Assembly (NCBI RefSeq): GCF_003597395.2
Contig: NC_133773.1
Span: 63,217,754-63,281,753 of the forward strand
Origin: Chelonoidis abingdonii
Lineage: Eukaryota; Chordata; Testudines; Testudinidae
DNA length: 64,000 nt
Direction of reading: 5' to 3'
Positions 37,001-52,000 of the stretch are shown here, piece by piece. Positions within the stretch are counted from its first letter, which is position 1. Each line of letters opens with the position of its first letter. A program made the position numbers and the translations under genes. A model generated the notes under the pieces. That model was not told the origin of the DNA and did not search any database. It was given only the letters and a program-made list of their open reading frames with translations.

Positions 37001-40000
37001 TCACTCAGTTCCTTCCAAATTTCAACAGCGTCAGCAATAAAACAGCTATTTCCCTGCATTTTGTTCAAGGCTACAGAAATAGGCTTCAGGATGCTCAGCA
37101 TGTGTTCAACATTTCTCTTAAGTCCAGTGTTGAGAACTTTGGCTGTGACAGTGCCATCTATTTTTTTCACAATTTTGTTCACAAACTGTCATCGGATTAG
37201 GCCAGTTCTTGATATAATGCTCCAAACAGTCCACTACTGAGTTCCATTGCACGTCTTGTGGGAGAATTAGCTTGGTTCCTCCCACTTGTTTCAGAGCAGC
37301 TACTGTAAAGTGGTTGTTAGGGAAGTATTTTGCAATTTCAACAACATTAGCCTTTTATTTTTGGAACACTGAAGTCTTTGGCTAGGAGGTGCATCAGATG
37401 AGCACTGCAACCGTATGGTAGCTTGAGACGCTTTACTCTTCCAAATTTCTTTTAATCTTGGATACATTTGCAGCATTGTCTGTGACCAAGCTGTGTACTA
37501 GACAATTGAATTTTTTTCACAGTTTGTTATAGCTTTTACTGCTACTTCTTGTAAGTAGTATTCTGCTGTGTGTGCATTTCCTGATATATCAATTGTTTTC
37601 TGTAAGGAAGACATTCCCTTCTGCTGTTGTCACACAAGCACGTACAACAGGATCATTGCGGACATTGCTCCACTCATCAAGACTCAGGTTAACAATTTTC
37701 ACCCTCTAGACCTTTTTGCACGGTGCTCAATTTCTCTTTCATATACTTTATCCGGCAATTTGCCTGCAACATCTGCTCTGTTGGGTGGACTGTATCCTGG
37801 TCTTAATGACTGAACCATGTTAATGAAGTGTGGGTTCTCAATCATATGGAAAGGAGAGTTTGTTGCATAAACAGACCAGGCAATTTTTTCATCAGTTACC
37901 TCTTTTTGTAATCTGCTGGTGGTTCTTAGCACAAACTTACCTCTGGTTGTTTTTGGATGATGGAGATTTTCGTCTTTTTGCTACAGGTGAATATACTGTG
38001 GCTATGTGACATACTTGATGTGACTGAAACACTATCATTGGCAGATATCTCTGAAACTATAGAAAATGATGGTGATCTTGAAGGTGGATGGTCTTCAGAA
38101 TCCTATATGTTGAGGATGGATTCTCCTAAACAAAATAAGTCAATGCAGTTATTTAATCATTATCACCATACTGCTCATTAAGTATTACCCATTGCATTCC
38201 CTGATGCTCAATACTACTTTAAAGGTGAAATTATAAAAGGAAGGTCTGCTTATTTCAGCGACTTATTTTTCATCACAACTGGATCTACCATAGAGTAACT
38301 ATATTTTTTGCTCAAACATGATAATTCAAGAATAGTCCAGTAGGAAGACAGGCAGTTCTTAAGACAGAAGTATGAAATAAAAAAGTTTACCAACCTGAAG
38401 ATCCTGCATGTTCAGACATGTTCCTTTCATCATCTTCAACGGAACTTCCTCCTGAGAAGGAACACTTCTCATGATGTTGTTTCAGTTTCATTTGAGCAAC
38501 GAGGCCTTGCGTTTCTTTGTTGCACTGTTTGCATTTTGCATGCATGCCTGTCTTACCCACAGGTAGAGGAACTTCATTAAAATATTCCCCAGCTGGGTCT
38601 CTTTTATGGCCTGCTGCCATTATAGATTTTTTCCCCTTCTAGTTAGAGAATGGTATGGTAGATCTCAAATCAATGAAGGCTATACTCAGAAAGACCTCAA
38701 GACTTGTTTCTACTGCCTGTCCCTCCCTTCTCACATTTATCTCCAGGCTTCTTCTCCTTGTCCAGATTTATTCCATCCCCAACAATCTTCTGTTCACTGA
38801 AGGTTTTGAAACTTTGCACTTTTAGAGAGAGGTAAGGGATTGACTCTGTGTACACAAATTTGCAGAGGGACAATAGGGTTGAGGTCTGTTATTTCTCACC
38901 TCTTATTTTATTTTATTTTAAAACATCAAAATTTCTCTGTCGTCTTCTGATACCTGTCAGTCCTATCCAATCAGTTGATTGGAGTTCTAATACTGCATTT
39001 TTATCTCTGCTTTTGTGTGTGTGTGTGTGTGTTAGATGCCCATACACACTCTTACATAAATGGGCATCTAACATATATCCTATATATTCTACAGTGCAAT
39101 TTTCCTCTTCTGTAATGGTGGATGTGTTGTAGCTTTCGGAAGCCCCCGGCAGGATCACAGCCTATCCCCTGATAGAATGAGTAAAGTGGAATATTTCTAT
39201 AAGTATAATAATTTATACAGTGTGTGTGTTAAAGGGCTAGTAATCTAGAATTATTCTCTGATGGGCATAGAAATTCTCTCCTTTGTCATTCCTTTAGTGG
39301 ATAGGGCCTAATGCAGATTTGAAATGACAATTCTCCTTCTCTCCTTGTACAACACTGTAGAACTTGTGGACATGAGGAATTAGTTTAACCAAAAATATCT
39401 TTTTATTCCAGGAAGCTACTGAGAATGTTAGTTTAGGTTGTTATCTTACTTCCTGAATATGGCTGGTTGTCACTTGGAGGCTAAAGATTTTGCCTTTTAT
39501 TGCTGGACACATATCTTGTGTGTGAAGTTCAGTTGTCTCTTCAGAGAAACAGCACAAAACAATTTCAGATTTATTTTTCTTTGATTTTAGCCTTCCTGTT
39601 CAAAAGTCTTATGCATGGAAATGTCCAATATGTACAGCCCGTTTCTTCCTACCAGTTTAGTACTGATTTGTTTTATTTACATGTTGTTGGTCATCTCTAG
39701 GGAAATACTTTTGTCAGAGTATCCTTGGCTCATAATGTAGAAAATAGAAAGGCTGCAACTTGGTTATTTGTGCTTGTTTTCTTTAAATACTGTAGAATTG
39801 GTCAAGTTTGCATCTGCTAATAGCCTAAGCACCGACTTCCCCTTTTTCCAGTGGGAGCTCAACCGCCTCTCTGCTCCTGTCCCCACTCCCACTCCACCCC
39901 TTACCTGAGGCCCTGTTCCCATTCAACCCCTTCCCCAACGTTCCTGCCCCATCTCCGCCCCCCACCCTGCCCCCGTTCCAACTTCTTCCCCAAATCCCTG

Positions 40001-43000
40001 CCCCTGCTCCGCCTCTTCCCTGCCTCCTCCCCAGAGCATACCACATTCCCATTCCTTCCTCTCCCTCTCAGAGCGTGCTAATGCTGCCAAACAGCTGTTT
40101 GGCGGCAGCCAGGCGGGAAGTGCTGGGAGGTAGGTGGAGGAGTGGGGGCATGGTGCACTCGGGAGGAGGAGGAAGTAGAGGTGGTGCTTGGGGTGAGGGG
40201 AGCTTGGCTGCCAGTGGGTGCAGAGTACCCTGCGCCAGCCCCGGAGCACCCATGGAATCGGCACCTGTTATCCCAGGAGTCCAGTATCTCTTCCCACAGT
40301 CCTCAGAACTCTGAAAATCAGGGGCATTCCCACTCCAAATCCAGTTTGGGACTAATCAAAAGTTTAAAACCCACCAACTTGAAATACAGCCTCTGTGACC
40401 ACTCTGCCTCACAGTTTGGATCATGAAAGTGTAAATAGCGCTGTGCTACAATTCTCCTGTGTGGATGCTGTGGGTGCGATCTAAAGGTTTGTAGTAGGGC
40501 TGTCAATTAATTGCAATTAACTCATGTGATTAACTCAAAAAAAATTAATCATGATTAATCACACTATTTAAACATTAGAATACCATTTGAAATTTATTAT
40601 ATTTTGGATGTTTTTCTACATTTTCATATATATTGTATTCTGTGTTGTAATTGAAATCAGTGTATATTATTTTTTATTACAAATATTTGCATTGTAAAAA
40701 TGAAAAAAATAGTATTTTTTAGTTCACCTCATACAAGTACTATAGTGCAATCTCTGTCGTGAAAGTGCAACTTAGGGTTTTTTTTTGTTTGTTTGTTTGT
40801 TTTTACAGAACTGCACTCAAAAACAAATCAATGTAAAACTTCAGAGCCTGCAAATCTACTCATTGCAACTTCTTGTTCAGCCAATCACTAAGACAAACAA
40901 GTTTGTTTGCATTTACGGGAGATAATGCTGCCCTCTTTTTATTTACAATATCACCAGAAAGTGAGAACAGGATTTGCTTGGCACGTCTGTGGCTGACATT
41001 GCAAGGTATCTACGTGGCAGATATGCTAAACATTCATATGCCCATTCATGCTTCTGCCACTATTCTAGAGGACATGCTTCCATGCTGATGACACTCGTTT
41101 AAAAAAGTGTATTAATAAAATTTGTGACTGAACTCCTTGCTCTGTTTTACCTGCTTTCTGCCATATATTTCATGTTATAGTCGTCTTGGATGATGACCCA
41201 GAACAGTCACTGCAAGCAAAGAAGGTACCAATGTGAGATTTCTAAAGATGGCTATGGCATTCGACCCAAAATTTAAGAATCTGAAATGCCTTCCAAAATC
41301 CGAGAGGGATGAGGTGTAGCACATGCTTTCAGAAGTCTTAAAAGAGCAGCACTCCGATGCGGAAGCTACAGAACCCGAACCACTAAAAAAAGAAAATCCG
41401 CCTTCTGTTGGTGGCATGTGACTCACATAATGAAAATAAACGTGTCAGTCTGCACTATTTTGGATTGTTATCAAGCAGAACCCATTATCAGCATTGACGC
41501 ATGTCCCCTGGAATGGTGGTTAAAGCATGAGGGGACATAGGAATCATTAGTGCAGGGGTCTTGAACTCAATTTACCTTGTGGCCAGTGCCAGTCCTCAAA
41601 TCCCCCCCAGTGGGCCAATAATGTCACTGAAGATGATGTTCAGAAAAGAAAATGTTTATATTGTATTTTTTATTTCGAATTTCATAGAAATAATAAAACT
41701 GTCCTACAACTTTATACAATTCTTTGCTTGCCAGAGATTTTTCAGTGTTTGTCAGACACCTGGCAATGCTTCAGTTCTGTCAGTTTGTTGATGTTTGACC
41801 TCAGCGACTGAGCAGTTGAAACCTTGAGGATTGCAGCAGGGTGTGCATCAGATAGTTGTGTTTGGTATTTTTACTTTGTGGGAGAAAAAGTGACGCTGCC
41901 TCCATGGCTGACTGCCCGGTGACTAGTGATGGCATTTCTGCCTCTCTCCCCCAGCCAGTGGGATCTGCGGGGGGCTGTGCCTGCAGCAGTCAGAGCCAGC
42001 AGCGTGACTGTTTGCGTCTCTCCTCTGTGGGCTGCAGTGGGGAGGTTCTCGAGCTGCAGATGGCCCGGGGGCTGGGAGTTTGAGACCCCTGCTTTAGTGC
42101 AACTAGCATGTAAATATCTTACCATGCCAGCTACAACAGTGCCATTTGAACACCTGTTCTCACTTTCAGGTGACAATGTGAACAAGAAGCGGGCAGTATT
42201 ATCTCCTGCAAATGTAAACAAACTTGTTTGCCTGAGCGATTGGCTGAACAAGAAGTAGGACTGAGTGGGCTTACAGGCTCTAAAATTTGACATTGTTTTA
42301 TTTTTATTCTACATTTGTAAGTTCAACTCTCATGATAAAGAGATTGCAGTACAGTACTTGTATTAGGTGAACTGAAAAATACTATTTTTTGTTTTTTACA
42401 GTGCAAATACTTGTAATAAATAGAGCACTGTACACTTTATATTCTATGTTGTAATTGAAATCAATATATTTGAAAATGTAGAAAACATATAAAAGTGTTT
42501 CAATAAATGGTATTCTATTATTGTTTAACAGTGTGATTAATTTTTTTAATTGCTTGACAGCCTTAGTTCCTAATTCGCATTAATGTAATTCTGTTCAAAC
42601 AGTTACATTAATGCAAACCAGGAACCTTTTAGTTGGCATCCAGAAAATACACACAGGGGAGTTAATGGTGCAGCCATTTTGTGCACATTGCTGTTCCCAC
42701 ATAGTTCAAACTGTAGTTCTCACAGTTTGAACTATGAGGCAGTGTAGACAAGCTCATTGTCACTTTAAAAAAATGAGCTAGAGATAGTTTCAGTTAATAC
42801 TTACAAATAAGTCCCCCTGCCAGTTTTGTGATTTTACAGTCATATTTTCCTAATTTTTAAAATGGCTTTTGTATCCCATGTTGCTGTGTGGAAAGACCAG
42901 CATAAACAACTGGGAGAAAATGCCTGATCCTATGATGAAACTGACTAAGATCAAATGCAAAATGTAAACTGTGTGTATGGGGTGGGGGGGAGTAGAGAGA

Positions 43001-46000
43001 AGTGATTTGTTCTCTAATCATTTTCAGTGTAGTAACTTTAGGTGCTCCTTGTAACAATAGTAGGGAAAACATTATCAGGCACAGTAGGATTTTTGAAGTC
43101 CTCTTCAGAGCTCTTTGCAATATATTACAGTGCATAGGATAGCTACACATCACAAACAGTATGCATCTTTACTTGTTAATTTGATTCCTGTAGCCAAGAT
43201 TCTGGCTACAAACAGTCCACTTAGAGGACATTGAGAGACGTTCATAAAATTTTGTTTGTATTTTTTTATGGATCAAAGGTATCTTCTTTGACAACCTCTG
43301 TGTATACCCCTTATGGGGAGTTACCCACTGGAAGAGAGCATATAGAACTCTTTTAAAGTGGGTGTGCACATTTGACTCTGGAAAGAAAGAAGTCTCATGC
43401 ATACTGTTAAAACTTTTTGGGGTTAGTACTGGGCGTAGATATGCTGCTGAAACTGAGCATCTAGGGATCTGAGGAAATGGAGAAATCCTTCCAACCTTAC
43501 CTACACTATACTAAAATAGAACACTAAACAATGTCTGAAGTAAAACCTAAGAGAATGAGTAGCTGACGGATATGACAAGGATCCCTCTGTGGCAGTGGGG
43601 AAGGAACTGAAGTAGTGATTGGGGTGTATGCTGCTATACAGACTAGGGCATCTGACATATGATGCTCAAGGATGCTCATGAACCCACCAATAGATATGTG
43701 GCTTTTGCTGCTGAGTAACTCACTACAAATGAGAATGCAGAGAGGTGACTTGAAGAACAACGGTTACTGGTAAGTAACCTCTCTTTACCTACTGTTAAAT
43801 TTAGTTTTTTTTTAACTATATAAGCAATTTAAAAATATGGGGATGAGAGAGGACTGTTTCGGAAGAATTGAAAACTGAACTGCCTAGGCAATGGATGTGG
43901 CCAGTGAGAACAGGAGACCAAAATGTTTTACCTCTGGCTCTGCTGCCTGCTATGTTAAGGAATAAAGAGCAAGAAAACATCCAAACACTAGACAACACTG
44001 GGTGTCATATATCCTAAGCCAGTGCCCTAACCATTGGACGGTCCTTCCACTTCCCACTTAAAATTGCACAGTATCCCTGTGGTTATTGCTTATATGAGGA
44101 AAGTAATATTTTAGCAGTCTTTTAATGCAGTTTAGTACCTCCAAACAAAGAGAGCCTGCACCATGTGACCAGCTACTTCATCATAAAGTACCATGTGTTT
44201 CACAGACTATAGTTTGAAACCTTACATTATTAGATCTGTCAGTATGCAGAAATATGGTGCCTGAAAACAACATACAGTATCATTTTAGAATAAGTATTGT
44301 ATATCAGGTTTGGACTGAACTTGAAATATATTTGATTAGATTTTTGGCTAAATATACTTCTCATCTTGTTGACAAGTGTTTGTGGGGATCACCTGTACTT
44401 CATGAGGGAGCTTCTTAAATTGGTCACTATTTCTAGAAGGGTAAAAGATGTCTTGTATCTAACCCTAGATATACTCATGTTTTTGTTTTTTCTCCCTGTT
44501 AAGTTTTGGCCCTGTATTAATAGTGATTGCCTGTCAGAGTTCATCAGTTCTGTAATAGTATACTGAGGATGCATAAACATAAATTTTGTACATTCTGTAT
44601 TAAAGCTACCAATCCCAATCATCCCCCCAAAAAATCATTGGTGCTTTTAGCTCTCAATCATTGGGATACAGAAACAAAATTAACAGATGTTCCCTTTTTT
44701 CTGTTATTCCTGATTGTTTTGAAATCACAATGCATTTCTTCAGTAAGTAAATGACTGGAGAAAAGTTGTAAAAATTTATCTTGCTCTTGACACTGGTTAT
44801 ATAGTTTTAATATCACATTTAATAGACATTACTGTAGTGTCATGACTACAAATAGAGGCATTCTGAGAGCAGCTGAATGTGACAGTCAACTTGTCACATG
44901 AACTTAAAAGGTCAGAGCCTCTAGTATGGTAAGGCCTTTATGCACTGCACTGTTGGCATCATCTGCCATAAAACCGGGGAAGAACACTTCAGTGTAAGGG
45001 TGATCCTGTGCTTGTATTGAGTTGACAATGTACTCTTATGCCACACACTTTCCCTGCTGCTGGCATAACAGACAAGAAGCATGTTTGGGATGCTCCTATG
45101 CTACTCCAAACCTCTTTAGTTTTCAAAGTGCTTTTGCTGGTACAGCACAAGGGAACTGGTCTGCCAAGAGAATCACCAGTTTAGGGACCTGTAAAAATGA
45201 GCTTTAACCACTTGCGCACATACCCCTGACTTAATGTGTATACTTTTAGACACACGAGAAGATCTTGTCCAGTATCTCTAATTTCCATTAGTATCAGAGT
45301 AGAAATCTCAGTTTCTCCCATAATCAGGAGTATTATTATTTAGATCTTTTGGAGTCCACTTAGGAACACTTTTGCACAAAAACCCAAAAGTGCAATTCAG
45401 AATTTAAAAAAAAAATAAAAATCTAATGGTGTATACAGTTAAAAAAAATACTGAAAAAATAATCAAAAATCATTGAATTATTTATAAAGCTAAAGCATGG
45501 AAGAAAACAGCCAATTAAACTGTACAAGTTTGATTTTTTTTTTAAAGTAACATTACAGTCATTCTAATAGAAATGGTGATTCCTATTCCCAAAAACAGTT
45601 GCTTCAAATTTCTCTTACTTTTTGACTATGAAGTGAGTTTGGTAATATGTTGAACCTTAATGTTACAAGAAAGGAGTAAAGGAAAATACATCTAAAACTG
45701 ATATTTTAATATTTAATGACCTGCTCTAGCAGGCATTATGTATGTGCATCATTATCTTTTTCTTCAAGTATAGGTGCTCCATGTCAGAAGCTGTGCACGT
45801 CTGTGCTCACATGCTCAGAGGTTTTTGTCAGAAGGGTCCTTGCCTGAGCGCTAGATGCCCTTGTGATCCAGTATGAGAGTATACAGGGAGGAGCCGACCC
45901 ACTGCCACTCCAGTTTCTTCTCAGACAACTGCAGCTTGTGATGAAGTAGTGCAGTATCCATTAGTTAGCCTTAGCTCACTGCAACACTTGCTTAAATTTT

Positions 46001-49000
46001 CGTTCTTTTCTTTTTGCACAGTTTGTGCTTTTTCAAAGGTGAAGGGGTTTCCCTTTCCCTTCTTCTGTTTTTTGCCCAAACTGGGCCACTGTTTCTCAGG
46101 CCTTAATCCACAGTCTTGAGTGTGGGTTATTCCCAAGACCCTGGGCTTCAAACCCTGCTAGACTTTCTATAGGTCTTTCCCCCATAGCAATGGATATTTA
46201 AACTCTCTCTGCTGCCTTGAGGACTCTCATGTCCCCTCCCAAATGTAAGATCTGATCAGGCTTTAAGAGTAGATATAAGAAATGGAGGGAGGACAGGCTC
46301 AAACTCTTTTTAAGGGAGCACTTGCTGAGACCTGTGAGATGCAAGGCATCCTGCTGTACATTGGATCCATAGAGAGCTCCAGTTACCGTCTATACCAGGG
46401 GTCGACAACCTTTTAGAAGTGGTGTGCCAAGTCTTCATTTAGTCACTCTAATTTAAGGTTTCGTGTGCCTGTTATACATTTTAACATTTTTAGAAGGTCT
46501 CTTTCTATAAATCTATAATATATTACTAAACTATTGTTGTATATAAAGTAAATAAGGTTTTTAAAATGTTTAAGAAGCTTCATTTAAAATTAAATTAAAA
46601 TGCAGAGCCACCCAAACCGGTGGCCAGGTCCCAGGCAGTGTGAGTGCCACTGAAAATCAGTGCGTATGCCGCCTTTGGCACATGTGCCATAGGTTGCCTA
46701 ACTCGGTCTATACTCTGATGGTAAGCAAAGACCCTTGGGGCCTTCAGAACCATGTAAACTATAAAAGAAGGAAAGACTACCTTCTCCAGATATGGAGAGG
46801 AGAAAAGGAAAGTCACTGTCTTGATCTGTGCTTCTGGAGACTTTTTGTGTCCCATCACGGGTACCACTGACATACCCATCCTCTCTGGTACTGCAACCAG
46901 GGCACCAGCGAAGAAGACTATGCTGTGTACCAAGAAACTGTCTTTTAAAGTACCTAAAATAATACCTGCATTGGGACCAGAGCGTGTGCCTCTGTGTCAC
47001 AAGGATTCCAGAGCCAAGTCAAAATAGACATCAGTAGTGCCTTCAGTATCTAGATTTGAAGGACACACCGATTGTACTGCAGTACCTCTCTGGTATCACC
47101 AGATATTCTGACTCCTGATGTTTCCCACCTGATGTCCCTGGTACTATCAATTTTCTAACCTCTGAGGACCTTCGGATCCTGGAGGAGACAGAATCACCAC
47201 TTCTGAAAGGTACTGAAAAACGCTACCTGGTATGGCCTGTCCTCTCAAAGCCTGCCTAAACTCTGCTACCATCTTCAGGTACCATCACAGTCTCCAATCC
47301 TTCACAAATTCTTAGAGATCACAGAGACACATTTCAGGCTGGTACCAATTCAGTGTGCTCCAGTATCTTCACACTGTCGATCTACGGTTCCCATGCAATT
47401 ACAGGATCCATTTCGGGCTCCCATACCAACTTGATCACCAGTACTGACACCATTTGGCCCTCCCATTAACATGGGTGATTACACTTCTTCTGATTCTAAG
47501 GGATCTATATAAGGTTCCCCTTTTCCACCTCCCTCATTTGAGGTATGCCCTGATTATGAAACTTCTAACAGGGCAACCCTGGCAAGGACATCCATGGGAT
47601 CCTGACCTCTTTTCTTATACTCCACCACAGTGGTCTTATTGGAATCTATTGGCCCCTTGACGGACAGTTCTACAGCTCCCATTTCATAAGAGGATCTATC
47701 AGGAGCAGCATCTGTTACTCTTGAGCCCTTCTATGTGACAAGCTCTTACAGAGGAGCAAGCACCACCTGTGGGCGAAGAAATCCTCCTCTTCCTCCACTG
47801 GAGGAGGCTATCGTGTCTCCCTCACCACTTATGTTGAGGGTCTTTCAAGATCTTATGAAATATATCGCGGAGACCCTACATATTCTGTTGGAGGAGATGT
47901 AGGAACCCCAGTACTTGTTAGATATTCTTCACACATCTCCTTTGCAAGATTGCCTTGCCCATCAATGATGCTCCCTTTATCCCTGCATGGTCTATGTAGC
48001 AAGCACCAGCCACTATCTCACATACATATAAACGGGCTGTTAAGAAATACTACATCCCACCCAAAGGCGCAGAATATTTCTTTTCCCATACTGCACCCAA
48101 CTCCCTGGTTGAGGCAGTCAGTGAATGGAACAGAAAACTTCAGTTCCACTCTACACAATACAATAAAGAGCTAAAAAGACTGGATCTCCTGGGATGGAAC
48201 AGCTACTCCTCTGCCTGGCTACAGTTCAGAGTAGCCGGTTTCCAAGCCCTGATGACAAAATGTAACTTTACAAACTATTCCAAATTCTCATCTTTCATTG
48301 AATACCTGCTGCAGGATCAGAGGATGATTTTAAGCCCTCATAACAGAAGGCCAATCACCAGGGCATCTCTCCAGGCTTCACTAAATGTTGCCAACACGGC
48401 TGCACTCTTCATGGCTACAGCAGTAGTAATGTATCAAGCTTCTTGGTTGCAGTCCTGTGGTCTATCTCAGGAAATGCAAAACACTGTTGATGATCTTCCC
48501 TTTTGAGAGCCCCAAGTTTTGTGCTGTCACAGAAGATACTCTTTACTCTCCTAAAGACATCCAGGTGATGTTACGATTTCTGATTATTTATTTATATCTG
48601 GACCTCAATAGAGTAAACATCTTTGTCCACTCTGAGTGGTTCAGAATAGTAACCCTAGCAGTTGTATCAGCCTTGTTTGTACAGTACAGAAGAGCCTGCA
48701 AACAGCAGAGGCTTGCCTGCAACTTCTGAGTCATATGGCACCCTGTATATTTGTGACACTCTTATCAAAACTACACTTCCAGTGTCTTTAGGCCTGGCTC
48801 AGAGCAATCTACACCCCCAACAGAAAGCGTATCCAAGCGCATGTTAATAACCCAGGGTTTCTCAGTCTCTAAATTGGTGGACTGTTTTGCCATATCATAA
48901 CTTTTTTTATTTAAGATTTTGATATTCTCATAGGTAAAAGATCTTTACATGCATGGCAGTCATTGAGTAATTCATGCATTAATAATAGTCTTTTATTTAG

Positions 49001-52000
49001 CTTTTTGGTCTCACAAAATAAATAATCCCATATCATTGATATTCCTGTGAGATACCTGGATAATATAAGGGAGGTCAATTTGCCATTTTTCAATATTTGT
49101 AATCCAGGAGTCATCACTTGTTCCATTATACTATGTGTCTAAGACTTCCTTGAATTTCATAACTAGGTTTTCTGAAAATCTAGTCTAGTAATCTACTGAA
49201 TTCGAAGTATAGTTAGACAGAAGTTTTGAACCATTCATGGTTCAAATTATGAATTTTCCACTAGTTTAATTTAATGTTTCTGTGTAAACAGTAACACACT
49301 GCTTGGTTAAAACAAGATGTTCCTGAACTTCATGTGCATTGCAAGGCATGAAGCCAAAGCCAAATATTGTCCTAGAAATTTTGGTGGTATTGTACAGACT
49401 AATTTCTTAATGAAGGTGACTGCTTTCATCTTTTTTAACGTCAGAAGTGGGTAATATAGTTAACAAGTCTCCCTACCTGTGTGATTGTACTGAAAATTGT
49501 TTGTAACTCTTTGATGGATATTCTCTGTTAATCCTGTCAGAATCTTGTCATGAGTTTGTAAAGCAATTTTAGTGATAATACCTAAGGGCCAAATTTTGAT
49601 ATCATTATTCATATTTAGTACCTGGCTTCACAGGTAACCCAGGGTGACTATTCATAGAGTTGAGGTACTGCTCAACATGAGTAAGGATATTAAATTCTGG
49701 CCTTTATTGATCCATCTCTTTTTTTATGGTAGATATGAAAACATTTACTGCAGATATAATTTTTTGTAAATAATTGTCCTTTTTATGTTATATATGTAGA
49801 ATTCTTAAAATATATTTCTCTTTCATTCTCTTGCATAGGTCTATACTGAGGGGATGATATTCCTTCTTTGAAAGTAGTGGAGACAGAAAGAAACTGAAAC
49901 TTCTGGAAACTTGCCTTAGACTGTATTGAAAATCTGATATATTTAGTTATTTGCTGTGTTTACCAGAGAAGACAGCAGTCTTGTAGTTCTAGCATTTGTT
50001 TACACAGTTCAAGAAAAACATTTTTCATCTTACATTTTGTCTTCCTTAAACTTTTATCAGAGCCCTCCCTCCTAGGTCCTTTGTAGCGCGGTTTTTCAAC
50101 TCCCATGTTCACTGGCTTACTAGCAGTTGATGTTTGGATCATTAGATTTAAAAAAAAAAAAAAATCAGGCACCCAACAAATGAACTTGATAGCCATCACA
50201 GAAAAGTGGAAGTCAGTGTAGTATTTTGACATAGTGATGGGTATCGAGAATAGATGCATTATTTTAGAAGTGAGATTTCCATTTCTCTTGGACCACATCA
50301 TTCATCTTGAGATCCATGTGTGGATCTCCCTGTGTGCAGAAGGAGGGGCTCAGTCTCTTTTTGTAGCAGTGCCCCAAACTGCCCTCCCAGTCTCCTGCAG
50401 AGTGATATGTTTGTGATCAGAGATTCTTGCAGGGAGAAAGGTTTGGGGAGCAGGGGAAGCATGTCCCTATCACCCAACAGTCACACCATTTATCACAGAT
50501 TGCATAAACTCTCTTGCAGAGCCTTTGATGGTCCTCGGGAGCCTCCACAGCTAGAGGTAGAGTCTCTGCCGTTGTAACAGAGCTTCACTTCACGGGGGGA
50601 GGTGCAGAGGGTTGGAGCTGCTATGAGGATTTGTGCCCTCCTGTGAATCCTAGGGGATCTAGCAGGTTTGCGGATGGCTGTTCCGTGGTGAAGGTATACC
50701 TTGTTCCTTCCTCTAACATGACAATGCAGGGTCACCTCAGTGTGAAAATCCTTGTGAATACTCCTAGACTCATAGTTGCTACCTATGGTTTTTAATGTGG
50801 GAGCAGACTACCTACGCCCGTGTCTTTTCATCTTAATTCAGAGGAATATTCAGAAACATAAACACTGCTGACTGCACAGATTTTAATTGTTGTGGATAGG
50901 TTATAGTGATCCTAGAATTTACCTGCAGTAAGTAAATCTTTTAGTGATTTCTTCAGTGCTTTTTATTTTTTCTTTTCCTGCTCATTGCAATGAATATATA
51001 AGAAAGTTTATCTTCATTACAATTTCTAAATGACAGCTTTCTTGTTTTTAATTTGAATTCATCATTTTCTCATGTTGTATGACTAGCTGTATAAATTCAG
51101 AAGCATGGGGAACTGAAGCACAGAGAGGCTATGAATTCAGTTATTGTGTTCAACATAGTCCTTATAAATCAAGGACAAAATAGATAATTCACCTGAGAAA
51201 CTTTTTCTCTTAGTCTGGCTTTTAAAGCAATGATTTCAATATAAATACTTAATCCTATCATTTCCTTGAAGATACCAGTAGGATCCATCTTTCTACATAT
51301 TTTTGAATAAAGAAACCTTTTCTTTCATGGTGCCATGATTTAAACACCAAGCCTTTCATTTTACCATATAATTGATTTATACTTCTTTTCAATGTGCTCT
51401 GGTCTCAGTTTGCTTTATCAAAATTCAAGATGTATTTGTTGGAGCAATTAGAGCAAAGTAGGGAACCTTTTCCATAGTCCGAAATCCAGATATCACCAGA
51501 CTTTTTAAGCTACTCACATTATTCAGTGCTTTACTTTCTGATTCTTCCTTGAAACATTATTATTGTTAGAATTTTTACAGAAAGATTTGAATCATTTTGA
51601 TTGTTGTTAAAATTACAGACTTAAATAAGTTGCTCTCAAACTCATTATTCTTTTTTTCCTGAAGGTAATTTAATCATACACTGTACACCAGAAATTGATT
51701 TTCCTGGCTTTTTTTCAAAAAGTCTCTTATAAGGAGAAGACTTAATTTATTTGGAAGGATTTATATTGTTACAAGGTGCTCTTTACAGTGAGTACTAGTG
51801 GTCTGTAATTTAGAAGCTTGTGAATATTTAGTAGGTGATGGCTAAATTGTGTCTTTGTCACAGTTCTGAGCAAAGTGCAGATTATAGTTGTGCCCCAGAA
51901 ATCCAGGAGGGAAATAATCTGTACCAGTTTATATTTGGTACGGATTGCTTTCCCCAGTGCACTAACGCAGTTGCACTGGTTAGCGTGCTGAGGGATTGAA

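Noticed and set aside
39825..40426. Several overlapping open frames on both strands
   Set aside because: They come from the GC-rich, strand-biased halves of an inverted-repeat MITE; no domain in any.
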